A stretch of DNA of 35,933 bases from the NCBI RefSeq assembly GCF_009725985.1, contig NZ_RCNR01000049.1, forward strand, positions 1-35,933. The letters run 5' to 3'. Each line of letters starts with the position of its first letter. The stretch's first letter is position 1. The DNA comes from Zobellia amurskyensis (GTDB taxonomy: Bacteria; Bacteroidota; Bacteroidia; Flavobacteriales; Flavobacteriaceae). A program made the position numbers and the translations under genes. Of this stretch, positions 25,726 through 33,165 are shown piece by piece. The notes below the pieces were generated by a model. That model did no database searches and was not told the origin of the DNA. It worked only from the letters and a program-made list of their open reading frames with translations.

Positions 25726-26235
25726 ATGAAGGCGTACGATGAAGCGGCAGGTAAGTTTTACAGTAAAATAAATATAAGTCCGGTGCCATTGGTTTCGTGG
25801 GATATTCACAGCATGAACTTTTATGGGCTGTGCGAGAAAGGTAAAGATGTTATTTTAATACAGAATATAGCCGAACGAAATAGGTGGGCTTATCGTAAAC
25901 TAGATAATTTGTCTTTGTTAGATAACGAGGTTGTTGTCATTACCAATAACGATTTGACCATTGTACATGCTACAGGCAATATTGTTTCAATGACGGGCTA
26001 TACACCTGAAGAGATTATAGGAAATACGCCTAAACTATTTCAAGGAGAAGGAACCAGCCAAGAAACTTTGGGGAAAATAAAAACGGCCATCGAAAGAAAA
26101 ATTCCTTTTGAGGCCGTTGTTTTAAATTATAAAAAAGACGGAAGCACTTATAATTGCGAGATAAAAGCAGAGCCTATATTCAACAATAGGGGGCAACTCG
26201 TTAATTTTATAGCTTTTGAAAAAGAAGTGGCCTAG
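25726..26235 (+). CDS. PAS-domain protein, LOV-like but lacking the photoactive cysteine
   Basis: A 169-residue protein whose C-terminal two thirds (about 60-166) form one PAS domain: IVHATGNIVSMTGYTPEEIIGNTPKLFQGEGTS, in parts, then KKDGSTYNCEIKAEPIFN. The segment GNTPKLFQG aligns with the LOV motif GRNCRFLQG, but the flavin-adduct cysteine is proline. There is no output domain (no kinase, HTH or GGDEF), so it must act through a partner. The N-terminal 60 residues are unassigned. A -7 box TAAATTTG lies at 25623-25630, about 96 bp upstream. The 3' end forms part of a bidirectional terminator shared with pyk. Confidence 0.8.
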   Translation: MKAYDEAAGKFYSKINISPVPLVSWDIHSMNFYGLCEKGKDVILIQNIAERNRWAYRKLDNLSLLDNEVVVITNNDLTIVHATGNIVSMTGYTPEEIIGNTPKLFQGEGTSQETLGKIKTAIERKIPFEAVVLNYKKDGSTYNCEIKAEPIFNNRGQLVNFIAFEKEVA

Positions 26236-26249
26236 AGACCACTTCTTTT
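26220..26249. terminator. Bidirectional terminator between the PAS gene and pyk
   Basis: AAAAGAAGTGG (26220-26230) and CCACTTCTTTT (26239-26249) form a perfect 11-bp stem with an 8-nt loop. T-runs occur on both strands. It overlaps the PAS stop codon and also serves pyk on the minus strand. Confidence 0.88.
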
Positions 26250-26268
26250 AAAATTATCTAAACTTAAA

Positions 26269-27705
26269 TTAGTTCTTCTCAATTTCGGTTACACGTAATG
26301 TGTTTACCATACCTTTTTCTTTCATAGGCATTGCCGCTAAACTAATTAGCATATCTCCAGGCTCTAAAAGCCCCTTGTCACACGCCATTTTATTAACGTC
26401 GTCAATAGTTTCATCGGTAGAAACATATTTATCGTAATAAAAAGCACGAACACCCCACAGTAAATTTAACTGGGTTAAAATGCGTTTGTTAGAGGTAAAC
26501 ACCAAAATATGTGCACTTGGTCTCCATGCGGAAATCTGAAAAGCGGTATAACCACTATTGGTCAAAGTAGAAATAGCTTTAGCCTTTATTTCATTTGCCA
26601 TGATAGCTGCATGGTAACAAATAGACTTGGTAATATATCTTTTTGTACGAATGTGCGGTGGATCGTGAGGCACCTGAATAAGCTCGGAACCTTCTACACT
26701 TTGTAAAATGCTCGTCATTTTTTCAATAACCTGAACCGGATAGTTTCCAACAGATGTTTCTCCTGAAAGCATTACGGCATCAGCACCGTCCATAACGGAG
26801 TTTGCTACATCGTTTACCTCGGCACGTGTTGGTGTAAGGCTGGTAATCATCGTTTCCATCATTTGAGTAGCGATAATTACCGGTATACGAGCTTTTTTAG
26901 CTCTAAGAACCAGCTGTTTCTGAATTAACGGAACCTCTTGTGCAGGTACTTCAACACCTAAATCACCACGGGCCACCATAAGGCCATCACAATATGCAAC
27001 AATCTTATCTATATTTTCAACAGCTTCCGGCTTTTCAATTTTAGCGATAATCGGAATTTTCTCGTCTGCATGTTCTTTGATAATTGCCTGTAGATCGATA
27101 AGGTCTTGGCTAAAACGAACAAAAGAAAGAGCGATCCAATCTACCTTTAGCGAAATTGCAAAAATGGCATCCTTAACGTCTTTTTCTGTTAAAGCAGGCA
27201 AAGAAATATTTGTATTAGGAAGGTTAACTCCTTTTTTGGAACGTAATGGGCCGCCTTGTATAACTTTGGTTTTTACTTCAGATTTTCCGTCTGTAGTAAC
27301 TACTTCGAACATCAATTTTCCGTCATCAAGTAAGATGCGCTCACCAGGCTTAACATCTTGAGGAAAAGCGTCATAGTTCATATATACCCTTTCGGCACTA
27401 CCTTCAAAAGGCTCGCCGGTAACAAAAGTGATTTCATCACCTGGGGCAACTACAACTTCACTTGCCATAACACCTACCCTTAATTTAGGACCTTGCAAAT
27501 CTGCAAGAATAGAGGTATTACGACCGGTTTCTTCATTGAGCTCCCGTATCATTTTTACACGTTCTGTAACGTCAGCGTAGTCTGCATGAGAAAAGTTGAT
27601 GCGAAAGACATCTACACCAGCTTCCATCATATCTTTCAGCACTTCCTTTTTGCTTGTGGCCGGCCCTAGGGTGGCTACAATTTTTGTCTTTTTATTACTT
27701 GGCAT
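26269..27705 (-). CDS. pyk: Pyruvate kinase
   Basis: A 478-residue glycolytic enzyme converting phosphoenolpyruvate and ADP to pyruvate and ATP. The signature AKIEKPEAVENID (about 220-232) holds the catalytic lysine. VARGDLGVE and MMETMITSLTPTRAEVNDVANSVMDGADAVMLSGET (in parts, about 290-320) are diagnostic. The C-terminal allosteric domain is present (about 350-475). It is 3 bp downstream of the IPExxxVDY gene and is probably cotranscribed with it. Confidence 0.97.
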   Translation of the reverse strand: MPSNKKTKIVATLGPATSKKEVLKDMMEAGVDVFRINFSHADYADVTERVKMIRELNEETGRNTSILADLQGPKLRVGVMASEVVVAPGDEITFVTGEPFEGSAERVYMNYDAFPQDVKPGERILLDDGKLMFEVVTTDGKSEVKTKVIQGGPLRSKKGVNLPNTNISLPALTEKDVKDAIFAISLKVDWIALSFVRFSQDLIDLQAIIKEHADEKIPIIAKIEKPEAVENIDKIVAYCDGLMVARGDLGVEVPAQEVPLIQKQLVLRAKKARIPVIIATQMMETMITSLTPTRAEVNDVANSVMDGADAVMLSGETSVGNYPVQVIEKMTSILQSVEGSELIQVPHDPPHIRTKRYITKSICYHAAIMANEIKAKAISTLTNSGYTAFQISAWRPSAHILVFTSNKRILTQLNLLWGVRAFYYDKYVSTDETIDDVNKMACDKGLLEPGDMLISLAAMPMKEKGMVNTLRVTEIEKN

Positions 27706-27708
27706 TGA

Positions 27709-28173
27709 TCAAAAAATTAAATTGTTCTTAGATTTGAGTTTGTCAGTTTCTATGGCGTAAGCCGTTATAATTTTGGGTATGTTTTGTAGTGTTTTCACAA
27801 GATTTTCCATATTAATAAACCCATCTTGTTCTATTTTTAAAAAATAGTCCACATCTCGGTGTTCGGGCACCATGTGAAATGTTGTAAATGATGGTTCATC
27901 CTTAAATAGCCCTTTCCGGGTCATTGTGTCCTCTACTAAACCATTATTCGTAAATAAGGTCCAGTACCTATCGTTGATATCATCTTTCCATTCAAAAATT
28001 GGAACTGTAATATGACCAGTAAGATCAAGATCTTTATGAGACCTTTTAAAGTTCGATTTTAAATGAAGATTGAGTGCGTAGGCTATGGCATAATCTTCAA
28101 GGCTACTATGCAACGCAACTAAATCGAATGAATCTTCGTAAAAGTCGTTCGTAATTTTATGTACTGCTACCAT
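27709..28173 (-). CDS. IPExxxVDY family protein
   Basis: A protein of about 154 residues of a Bacteroidota-specific family named for its motif, here VPEHRDVDYFLKIEQD. No enzymatic function is known. The frame extends upstream to an ATG at 28212, but the first 13 residues (MYGINIIFTTLCP) look like non-coding leader. The ATG at 28173, giving MVAVHKITNDFYED, fits the family start better. A near-consensus -7 box TATCTTTA lies just upstream. The conserved order rnc-IPExxxVDY-pyk supports the identification. Confidence 0.85.
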   Translation of the reverse strand: MVAVHKITNDFYEDSFDLVALHSSLEDYAIAYALNLHLKSNFKRSHKDLDLTGHITVPIFEWKDDINDRYWTLFTNNGLVEDTMTRKGLFKDEPSFTTFHMVPEHRDVDYFLKIEQDGFINMENLVKTLQNIPKIITAYAIETDKLKSKNNLIF

Positions 28174-28282
28174 AGGGCACAAAGTGGTAAAGATAATATT
28201 AATACCGTACAACGCCTAGATTAGGCAAGAGTAAAACTATTTTTGAACAAACTATAACATTTTGGTTACATAAAATTACGAT

Positions 28283-29020
28283 TTAAGACTTATCCATTTT
28301 GTCTTGTAACGCATAATATGCTCTTTTGGAAGCTCGTTCTTCGGCTTTCTTTTTAGAGGTGGCCCTGGCTTTTGCTACAACAATATCTCCAATACTGAGT
28401 TTTACTGCAAAGTGTTTCAAAGTGTCATTACCGGTATCATCATAAACGTCATAATCAAACGTTTTTTTCTGTTTCTGACACCATTCTATTATAAGGCTCT
28501 TGTAGCTTATGACCTTACCCTCTAATTGCTCTATATCTACGTAAGGTTCTATAACCTTTTGGCTGATGAATTTTTCGCAATATTTATAGCCTCTATCCAG
28601 ATAAATAGCACCTACCAGTGCCTCAAAAACGTTGCCGTGTATGTTTTCTCCAAAGTGAGATTTTGGAATACGACTTTTAACATGATCAATGAGACCTAGA
28701 TCCTTACCGAGTTCGTTGAGGTGTTTTCGGCTTACGATTTTAGAACGCATCTTGGTTAGATAGCCTTCATCTCCTTCAGGTACTTGATCGTATAAATGTT
28801 TAGAAATTATGGTACCCAACATTGAATCTCCCAAAAATTCAAGTCGCTCATAATTTAAAGGGTTACCGTCTTTATCCTTTTCGTTAGCTGAACGGTGTAC
28901 GAACGCTTTTTTATATATGGATAGGTTTTTAGGTTTAAAACCTAAAATAGAAGAGATTCCACCAAAAAAATCCCCATCCTCTTTAGGATGGGAATTGAAT
29001 ATATTGGAAGGGAAACCCAT
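28283..29020 (-). CDS. rnc: Ribonuclease III
   Basis: A 245-residue double-strand RNA endonuclease with an RNase III domain (about 20-165) and a C-terminal double-stranded RNA-binding domain (about 170-242, ending KKKAEERASKRAYYALQ). The signature NYERLEFLGDSML carries E61 and D65. The second acidic pair reads GNVFEALVGAIYLD: E133 is present, but the position equal to E. coli D114 is N130. I think this Asn is common in flavobacterial relatives. It lies 6 bp after fabF. Confidence 0.95.
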   Translation of the reverse strand: MGFPSNIFNSHPKEDGDFFGGISSILGFKPKNLSIYKKAFVHRSANEKDKDGNPLNYERLEFLGDSMLGTIISKHLYDQVPEGDEGYLTKMRSKIVSRKHLNELGKDLGLIDHVKSRIPKSHFGENIHGNVFEALVGAIYLDRGYKYCEKFISQKVIEPYVDIEQLEGKVISYKSLIIEWCQKQKKTFDYDVYDDTGNDTLKHFAVKLSIGDIVVAKARATSKKKAEERASKRAYYALQDKMDKS

Positions 29021-29026
29021 ATTGTA

Positions 29027-30280
29027 TTACTCGCTAAATTTTTTGAAAATTACGCAGGCATTATGACCACCGAACCCAAAGGTATTGCTCAAGGCAACGT
29101 TTACGTCGCGCTCTTGTGCTTTGTTTAGGGTCAGATTTAATTTAGGATCTATATTTTCATCTACAGTAGTGTGGTTTATAGTTGGAGGAACCAAACTATG
29201 TTGCATAGCTAAAATTGATGCAATGGCCTCAATTGCTCCGGCAGCACCTAGTAAGTGACCGGTCATTGATTTTGTAGAATTAATATTGATGTTAGGGGCA
29301 TGTTCACCAAAGACCTCACTAATAGCCTTTAATTCTGCCACATCGCCAAGGGGCGTAGAAGTACCATGAGTATTTATGGTGTCTACATCTTCCGGTTTTA
29401 GACCGGCATCCCTTAAACAGTTTTTCATTACCTGTACTACTCCTATTCCGTCTGGATGAGGAGCGGTCATGTGGTAGGCATCACTCGAAAGTCCGCCACC
29501 AGCAACCTCGGCATATATTTTTGCACCACGTGCTTTGGCGTGTTCGTATTCTTCTAGAATTAAAGCACCTGCACCTTCACCAAGTACAAATCCGTCTCGG
29601 GTCGCGTCAAATGGTCTAGAAGCTGTTTCGGGACTATCATTTCTAGTGGATAGGGCATGCATGGCTCCAAAACCACCCATACCTGCAATGGTTACTGCAG
29701 CTTCGCTACCTCCGGTTACAACTACATCACAATGACCTAAACGAATATAGTTTAGGGCATCTATCATAGCATTGGCCGAAGAGGCACATGCGGAAACAGT
29801 GGTGTAGTTAGGTCCCATAAAACCGTGTTTGATAGAGATATGCCCTGGAGCGATATCTGCAATCATCTTAGGTATAAAAAATGGGTTGAACCTAGGTGTT
29901 CCATCACCTTCGGCAAAGTTCATGACTTCGTTTTGAAAAGTTTCCAAACCGCCAATACCGGCGCCCCAGATAACTCCAACACGAAACTTATCTACTTCAT
30001 CTAGGTTAAGACCGGAATCTATAATTGCCTCATCGGAAGAGACCAAGGCATATTGCGCAAACCTATCTAATTTTCTCGCCTCTTTGCGATCAAAATGCTC
30101 TAGAGGGTCAAAATTTTTAAGCTCGCAGGCAAATTTTACCTTAAATTTTTCGGTATCGTAATAGGTAACGGGAGCAGAACCGCTCTTTCCGTTTTTAAGA
30201 CCTTCCCAATATTCCTCAATATTGTTACCTATGGGAGTCAACGCACCCAACCCAGTAACTACAACTCGCTTTAATTGCAT
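29027..30280 (-). CDS. fabF: 3-oxoacyl-[ACP] synthase II (KAS II)
   Basis: A 417-residue elongating condensing enzyme of fatty acid synthesis. The Cys-His-His set is complete: C165 (TTVSACASSANAM), H305 (NTHGTSTPLGD) and H342 (KSMTGHLLGAAGA). Its partner acpP lies immediately upstream, separated by a terminator-like hairpin, and rnc follows 6 bp later. Confidence 0.97.
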   Translation of the reverse strand: MQLKRVVVTGLGALTPIGNNIEEYWEGLKNGKSGSAPVTYYDTEKFKVKFACELKNFDPLEHFDRKEARKLDRFAQYALVSSDEAIIDSGLNLDEVDKFRVGVIWGAGIGGLETFQNEVMNFAEGDGTPRFNPFFIPKMIADIAPGHISIKHGFMGPNYTTVSACASSANAMIDALNYIRLGHCDVVVTGGSEAAVTIAGMGGFGAMHALSTRNDSPETASRPFDATRDGFVLGEGAGALILEEYEHAKARGAKIYAEVAGGGLSSDAYHMTAPHPDGIGVVQVMKNCLRDAGLKPEDVDTINTHGTSTPLGDVAELKAISEVFGEHAPNININSTKSMTGHLLGAAGAIEAIASILAMQHSLVPPTINHTTVDENIDPKLNLTLNKAQERDVNVALSNTFGFGGHNACVIFKKFSE

Positions 30281-30322
30281 TGAACCTAATTTTTGGTTTA
30301 CTTAGTAAGTCAAGCGTAAATT

Positions 30323-30363
30323 AAAAAAATTATCCATGCGATAATGGTTACCACATGGATAAT
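30323..30363 (-). terminator. Terminator-like hairpin between acpP and fabF
   Basis: ATTATCCATG and CATGGATAAT form a perfect 10-bp stem (30329-30338, 30354-30363) with a 15-nt loop that contains TGGTTACCA, itself able to pair. On the minus strand it is followed by TTTTTT. Partial termination here would give more acpP than fabF transcript. It needs readthrough, or a separate promoter, for fabF. Confidence 0.75.
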
Positions 30364-30392
30364 TTTGAATCTCGTTCAAGAAATCATAAAGA

Positions 30393-30626
30393 TTACTTCG
30401 CTTCTTCTATATAGCTAATGGCTTGGCCAACTGTTGCGATGTTCTCAGCTTGATCGTCTGGAATTTGAATATCAAATTCTTTTTCGAATTCCATGATTAA
30501 TTCCACGGTATCCAATGAATCTGCGCCTAAGTCGTTAGTAAAGCTAGCTTCCGTTACTACTTCGTTCTCATCCACACCTAATTTATCAACGATGATAGCT
30601 TTTACTCTTGATGCAATGTCTGACAT
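30393..30626 (-). CDS. acpP: Acyl carrier protein
   Basis: A 77-residue acidic carrier of acyl chains. The phosphopantetheine site is S37 in [12 protein letters not shown]. Length and acidity are standard. It is the first gene of the acpP-fabF-rnc group and diverges from purN. A full -7 box lies 34 bp upstream of its start. Confidence 0.98.
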   Translation of the reverse strand: MSDIASRVKAIIVDKLGVDENEVVTEASFTNDLGADSLDTVELIMEFEKEFDIQIPDDQAENIATVGQAISYIEEAK

Positions 30627-30659
30627 AATAATATTGTTTTTAAAAAATTAAATTGGTTG

Positions 30660-30748
30660 CAAAAATAAAAAACTTTGGACTAAATCCACTATTTGTCGTT
30701 AAAATGTCATGTAATTTATAAAATTTCAGGATAAGAGCGGTATTTTTG
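30660..30748. promoter_or_regulatory. Divergent -7 boxes for acpP and purN
   Basis: On the minus strand TATTTTTG (30667-30660) fits TAnnTTTG and points to acpP. On the plus strand TATTTTTG (30741-30748) fits and points to purN. Neither has a clear TTTG 18-19 nt upstream. Confidence 0.45.
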
Positions 30749-30785
30749 GTCTAAATATTTTACTATCAGTAAGGTTTATAGATAC

Positions 30786-31355
30786 ATGAAAAACATTGTA
30801 TTATTTGCATCCGGTTCGGGTTCTAATGTTGAAAACATTGTTCAATATTTTCAAGAAAATTCTGAAGTTAATATTAGTGCCGTGTTAACCAATAAAACAC
30901 AGGCTCAAGTTCTGGATAGGTGTAATAGGTTGAATATAAATGGATTATATTTTAATCGAAATGCTTTTTATGAGACAGATTGCGTACTGGATATTGTAAA
31001 AACTTTCAATCCGGACCTTATAGTATTGGCAGGTTTTCTTTGGAAAGTGCCAAAGAATCTTATAGCAAATTTCCCTAATAAAATTGTGAATATCCATCCT
31101 GCTTTATTGCCAAAATATGGTGGCAAAGGTATGTACGGGAATAATGTGCATGAGGCTGTGCGAGCCAATAATGAGACCGAAACAGGTATTACTATTCACT
31201 ATGTGAATGAAAATTATGATGAAGGTGCCGTTATTCGGCAGGTAAAAACGTCTGTTTTGGCAACTGATACGCCAGAAACTATTGCCCACAAAGTACATGA
31301 GCTTGAATATGAATATTTTCCGAAGGTCATTGAGGAATTATTACGTGGGGAATAA
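30786..31355 (+). CDS. purN: Phosphoribosylglycinamide formyltransferase (GART)
   Basis: A 189-residue purine biosynthesis enzyme that transfers a formyl group from 10-formyl-THF to GAR. The N-terminal FASGSGSNVENI is the phosphate-binding loop. The catalytic residues N102, H104 (VNIHPALLPKYGG) and D145 (YDEGAVI) correspond to N106, H108 and D144 of the E. coli enzyme. The start of rnhA overlaps its stop codon (TAATG at 31353-31357). Confidence 0.96.
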   Translation: MKNIVLFASGSGSNVENIVQYFQENSEVNISAVLTNKTQAQVLDRCNRLNINGLYFNRNAFYETDCVLDIVKTFNPDLIVLAGFLWKVPKNLIANFPNKIVNIHPALLPKYGGKGMYGNNVHEAVRANNETETGITIHYVNENYDEGAVIRQVKTSVLATDTPETIAHKVHELEYEYFPKVIEELLRGE

Positions 31356-31990
31356 TGGCAAAAAAAGCAAAATTCTACACGGTCTGGAAAGGGAAAAAAC
31401 CTGGTATTTATGATTCTTGGGCTGCTTGTAAAGCAGCCATTACTGGTTATAAAGGTGCTCAATACAAATCTTTTGAAACGTTTGATCAGGCCAAAAAAGC
31501 ATTTAACGGAAATTATGATGATTTTAAAGGGAAGAAAAAAGGGAAACCGGTTTTAACCCCTGAGCTTATACAGCGTTTTGGTACACCAAACTATCATTCT
31601 ATATCTGTGGACGCCGCTTCTAGCGGAAATCCTGGGGTCATGGAGTATCAAGGAGTAGATACCCAAACGGGTAAAAAGCTTTTTAGACAAGGACCCTTTG
31701 CGCAAGGCACTAATAATATAGGGGAGTTTTTAGCTATTGTACACGGTCTTGCCTTTTTGAAAAATAACAAAAGCGATAGAATAATTTATACAGATTCTCG
31801 TACCGCCATGAGTTGGGTGCGCAAAAAAACCTGTAACACTAAATTGCAGGAAACCGCCAAGAATAAAGAAGTTTTTGATTTGATACGTAGGGCTTTGGAA
31901 TGGTTAAAAAACAATTCGTATAACACTCCGATCGTTAAATGGGAAACGAAGGTTTGGGGAGAAATTCCGGCAGATTTTGGACGGAAATAA
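31355..31990 (+). CDS. rnhA: Ribonuclease H1-like protein with N-terminal hybrid-binding domain
   Basis: A 211-residue protein. Residues about 4-50 (FYTVWKGKKPGIYDSWAACKAAITGYKGAQYKSF, in part) form the RNase H1 hybrid-binding (viroplasmin-like) domain. The catalytic domain follows, with the acidic residues of ISVDAASSGNPG, NNIGEFLAIVHG and IIYTDSRTAMSW. It degrades RNA in RNA-DNA hybrids. It overlaps purN by one base, so the two are co-translated; the pairing has no obvious functional logic. Confidence 0.9.
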   Translation: MAKKAKFYTVWKGKKPGIYDSWAACKAAITGYKGAQYKSFETFDQAKKAFNGNYDDFKGKKKGKPVLTPELIQRFGTPNYHSISVDAASSGNPGVMEYQGVDTQTGKKLFRQGPFAQGTNNIGEFLAIVHGLAFLKNNKSDRIIYTDSRTAMSWVRKKTCNTKLQETAKNKEVFDLIRRALEWLKNNSYNTPIVKWETKVWGEIPADFGRK

Positions 31991-32020
31991 GAATATGATA
32001 GCTCTGCCACATTTATTTTT

Positions 32021-32030
32021 ACGTTAACGT
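32021..32030. promoter_or_regulatory. Palindrome ACGTTAACGT
   Basis: A 10-bp perfect palindrome flanked by T-runs in the gene-poor stretch after rnhA. It could be an operator half-site pair; nothing else supports a role. Confidence 0.2.
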
Positions 32031-32132
32031 TTTTCCAATATTGCTTTCATTCACAAGTTCTCTTGTCCAAAAACCGTTTTAGTAAGAGTTTGAAAAAAAT
32101 AAAAAGGTGAGACTGGCTGCCTTTTTTGTAAG

Positions 32133-32175
32133 GGTATATTTGCACGTAATAGTATTTCAAAAGCGTATATTTGCA
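32133..32175 (+). promoter_or_regulatory. Two repeated -7 boxes upstream of the PfkB kinase gene
   Basis: GTATATTTGCA occurs twice, at 32133-32143 and 32165-32175. Both contain TATATTTG, a full TAnnTTTG box, 32 bp apart and in the same direction. Clear -33 elements are missing, but two tandem start sites are plausible for the kinase gene. Confidence 0.5.
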
Positions 32176-32193
32176 GCTTAAACTTAAAATTGC

Positions 32194-33120
32194 ATGGGCA
32201 AACTTCTAATCGTGGGCACTGTTGCCTTTGACGAAATTGAAACTCCTTTCGGAAAAACCGATAAGATTTTGGGGGGCGCAGCTACCTTTATAGGTTTAGC
32301 GGCTTCTCAATATAACGTAGAATCAGGAATCGTTTCTATAGTTGGCGAAGATTTGCCAAAGGCATATCTTAATGTGTTAAAGGATAAGAATATAGATCTT
32401 AGTTCTTTAGAGATTGTAAAAGGAGGTAAGACTTTTTATTGGAAAGGAAAATACCACAATGACCTTAATTCTAGGGATACTTTAGTAACGGAATTAAACA
32501 CACTTGCTGATTTTAACCCTGTAGTATCCGAAGGTTTTAAGGATGCGGATGTGGTTATGTTGGGCAATCTTCACCCTAGTGTTCAACTGAGTGTAATTAA
32601 TCAGATGGAAAAACGACCAAAGTTAATAGTATTGGATACTATGAATTTTTGGATGGATAATGCACTTCCAGAGTTAATGGAGGTCATAAAACATATTGAT
32701 GTCCTTACGATAAATGACGAAGAAGCTAGACAGTTGACCAATGAATACTCTTTAGTAAAGGCTGCGAAAGCTATTCAGAAAATGGGACCGAAGTATTTGG
32801 TGATTAAAAAGGGTGAACATGGAGCACTTTTGTTTCATGAGGAGAAAGTTTTCTTTGCTCCCGCTTTACCTTTAGAAGAGGTTTTTGATCCAACAGGTGC
32901 CGGAGATACATTCGCAGGAGGGTTTGCTGGATATTTGGCGGCCACCAGCGATCTTTCATTCAATAATATGAAAAACGCTGTCATACATGGTTCAAATTTG
33001 GCGTCGTTCTGTGTTGAACGGTTTGGGACCGAGCGTATGGAAATCTTAAAAAAGGAAGAGGTCACTAAAAGGTTGCATCAATTTAAAGCCTTGACCCAAT
33101 TTGATATAGAATTACAATAA
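32194..33120 (+). CDS. PfkB-family carbohydrate/nucleoside kinase
   Basis: A 308-residue ribokinase-fold kinase. The C-terminal signature DPTGAGDTFAGGF (232-244) contains the anion hole and catalytic base D238. The N-terminal GGAATFIGLAASQ is the substrate-side signature. The substrate is not evident. Its position just before a PurF gene makes a nucleoside (inosine, guanosine or adenosine) kinase or a ribokinase plausible, as an inference only. It is followed by a terminator. Confidence 0.88.
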   Translation: MGKLLIVGTVAFDEIETPFGKTDKILGGAATFIGLAASQYNVESGIVSIVGEDLPKAYLNVLKDKNIDLSSLEIVKGGKTFYWKGKYHNDLNSRDTLVTELNTLADFNPVVSEGFKDADVVMLGNLHPSVQLSVINQMEKRPKLIVLDTMNFWMDNALPELMEVIKHIDVLTINDEEARQLTNEYSLVKAAKAIQKMGPKYLVIKKGEHGALLFHEEKVFFAPALPLEEVFDPTGAGDTFAGGFAGYLAATSDLSFNNMKNAVIHGSNLASFCVERFGTERMEILKKEEVTKRLHQFKALTQFDIELQ

Positions 33121-33125
33121 TGACA

Positions 33126-33149
33126 CGCCCCTATATTAGGGGCTTTTTT
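33126..33149 (+). terminator. Intrinsic terminator after the PfkB kinase gene
   Basis: GCCCCTA (33127-33133) pairs with TAGGGGC (33137-33143), followed by TTTTTT. The purF start codon lies only 17 bp after the T-run. Confidence 0.9.
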
Positions 33150-33165
33150 AATACGTATATTTATA

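Noticed and set aside
32101-32126. AAAAGG/CCTTTT hairpin as a terminator of purN-rnhA
   Set aside because: Only a 6-bp, mostly A-T stem with a 12-nt loop, 110 bp after the rnhA stop; too weak to call.
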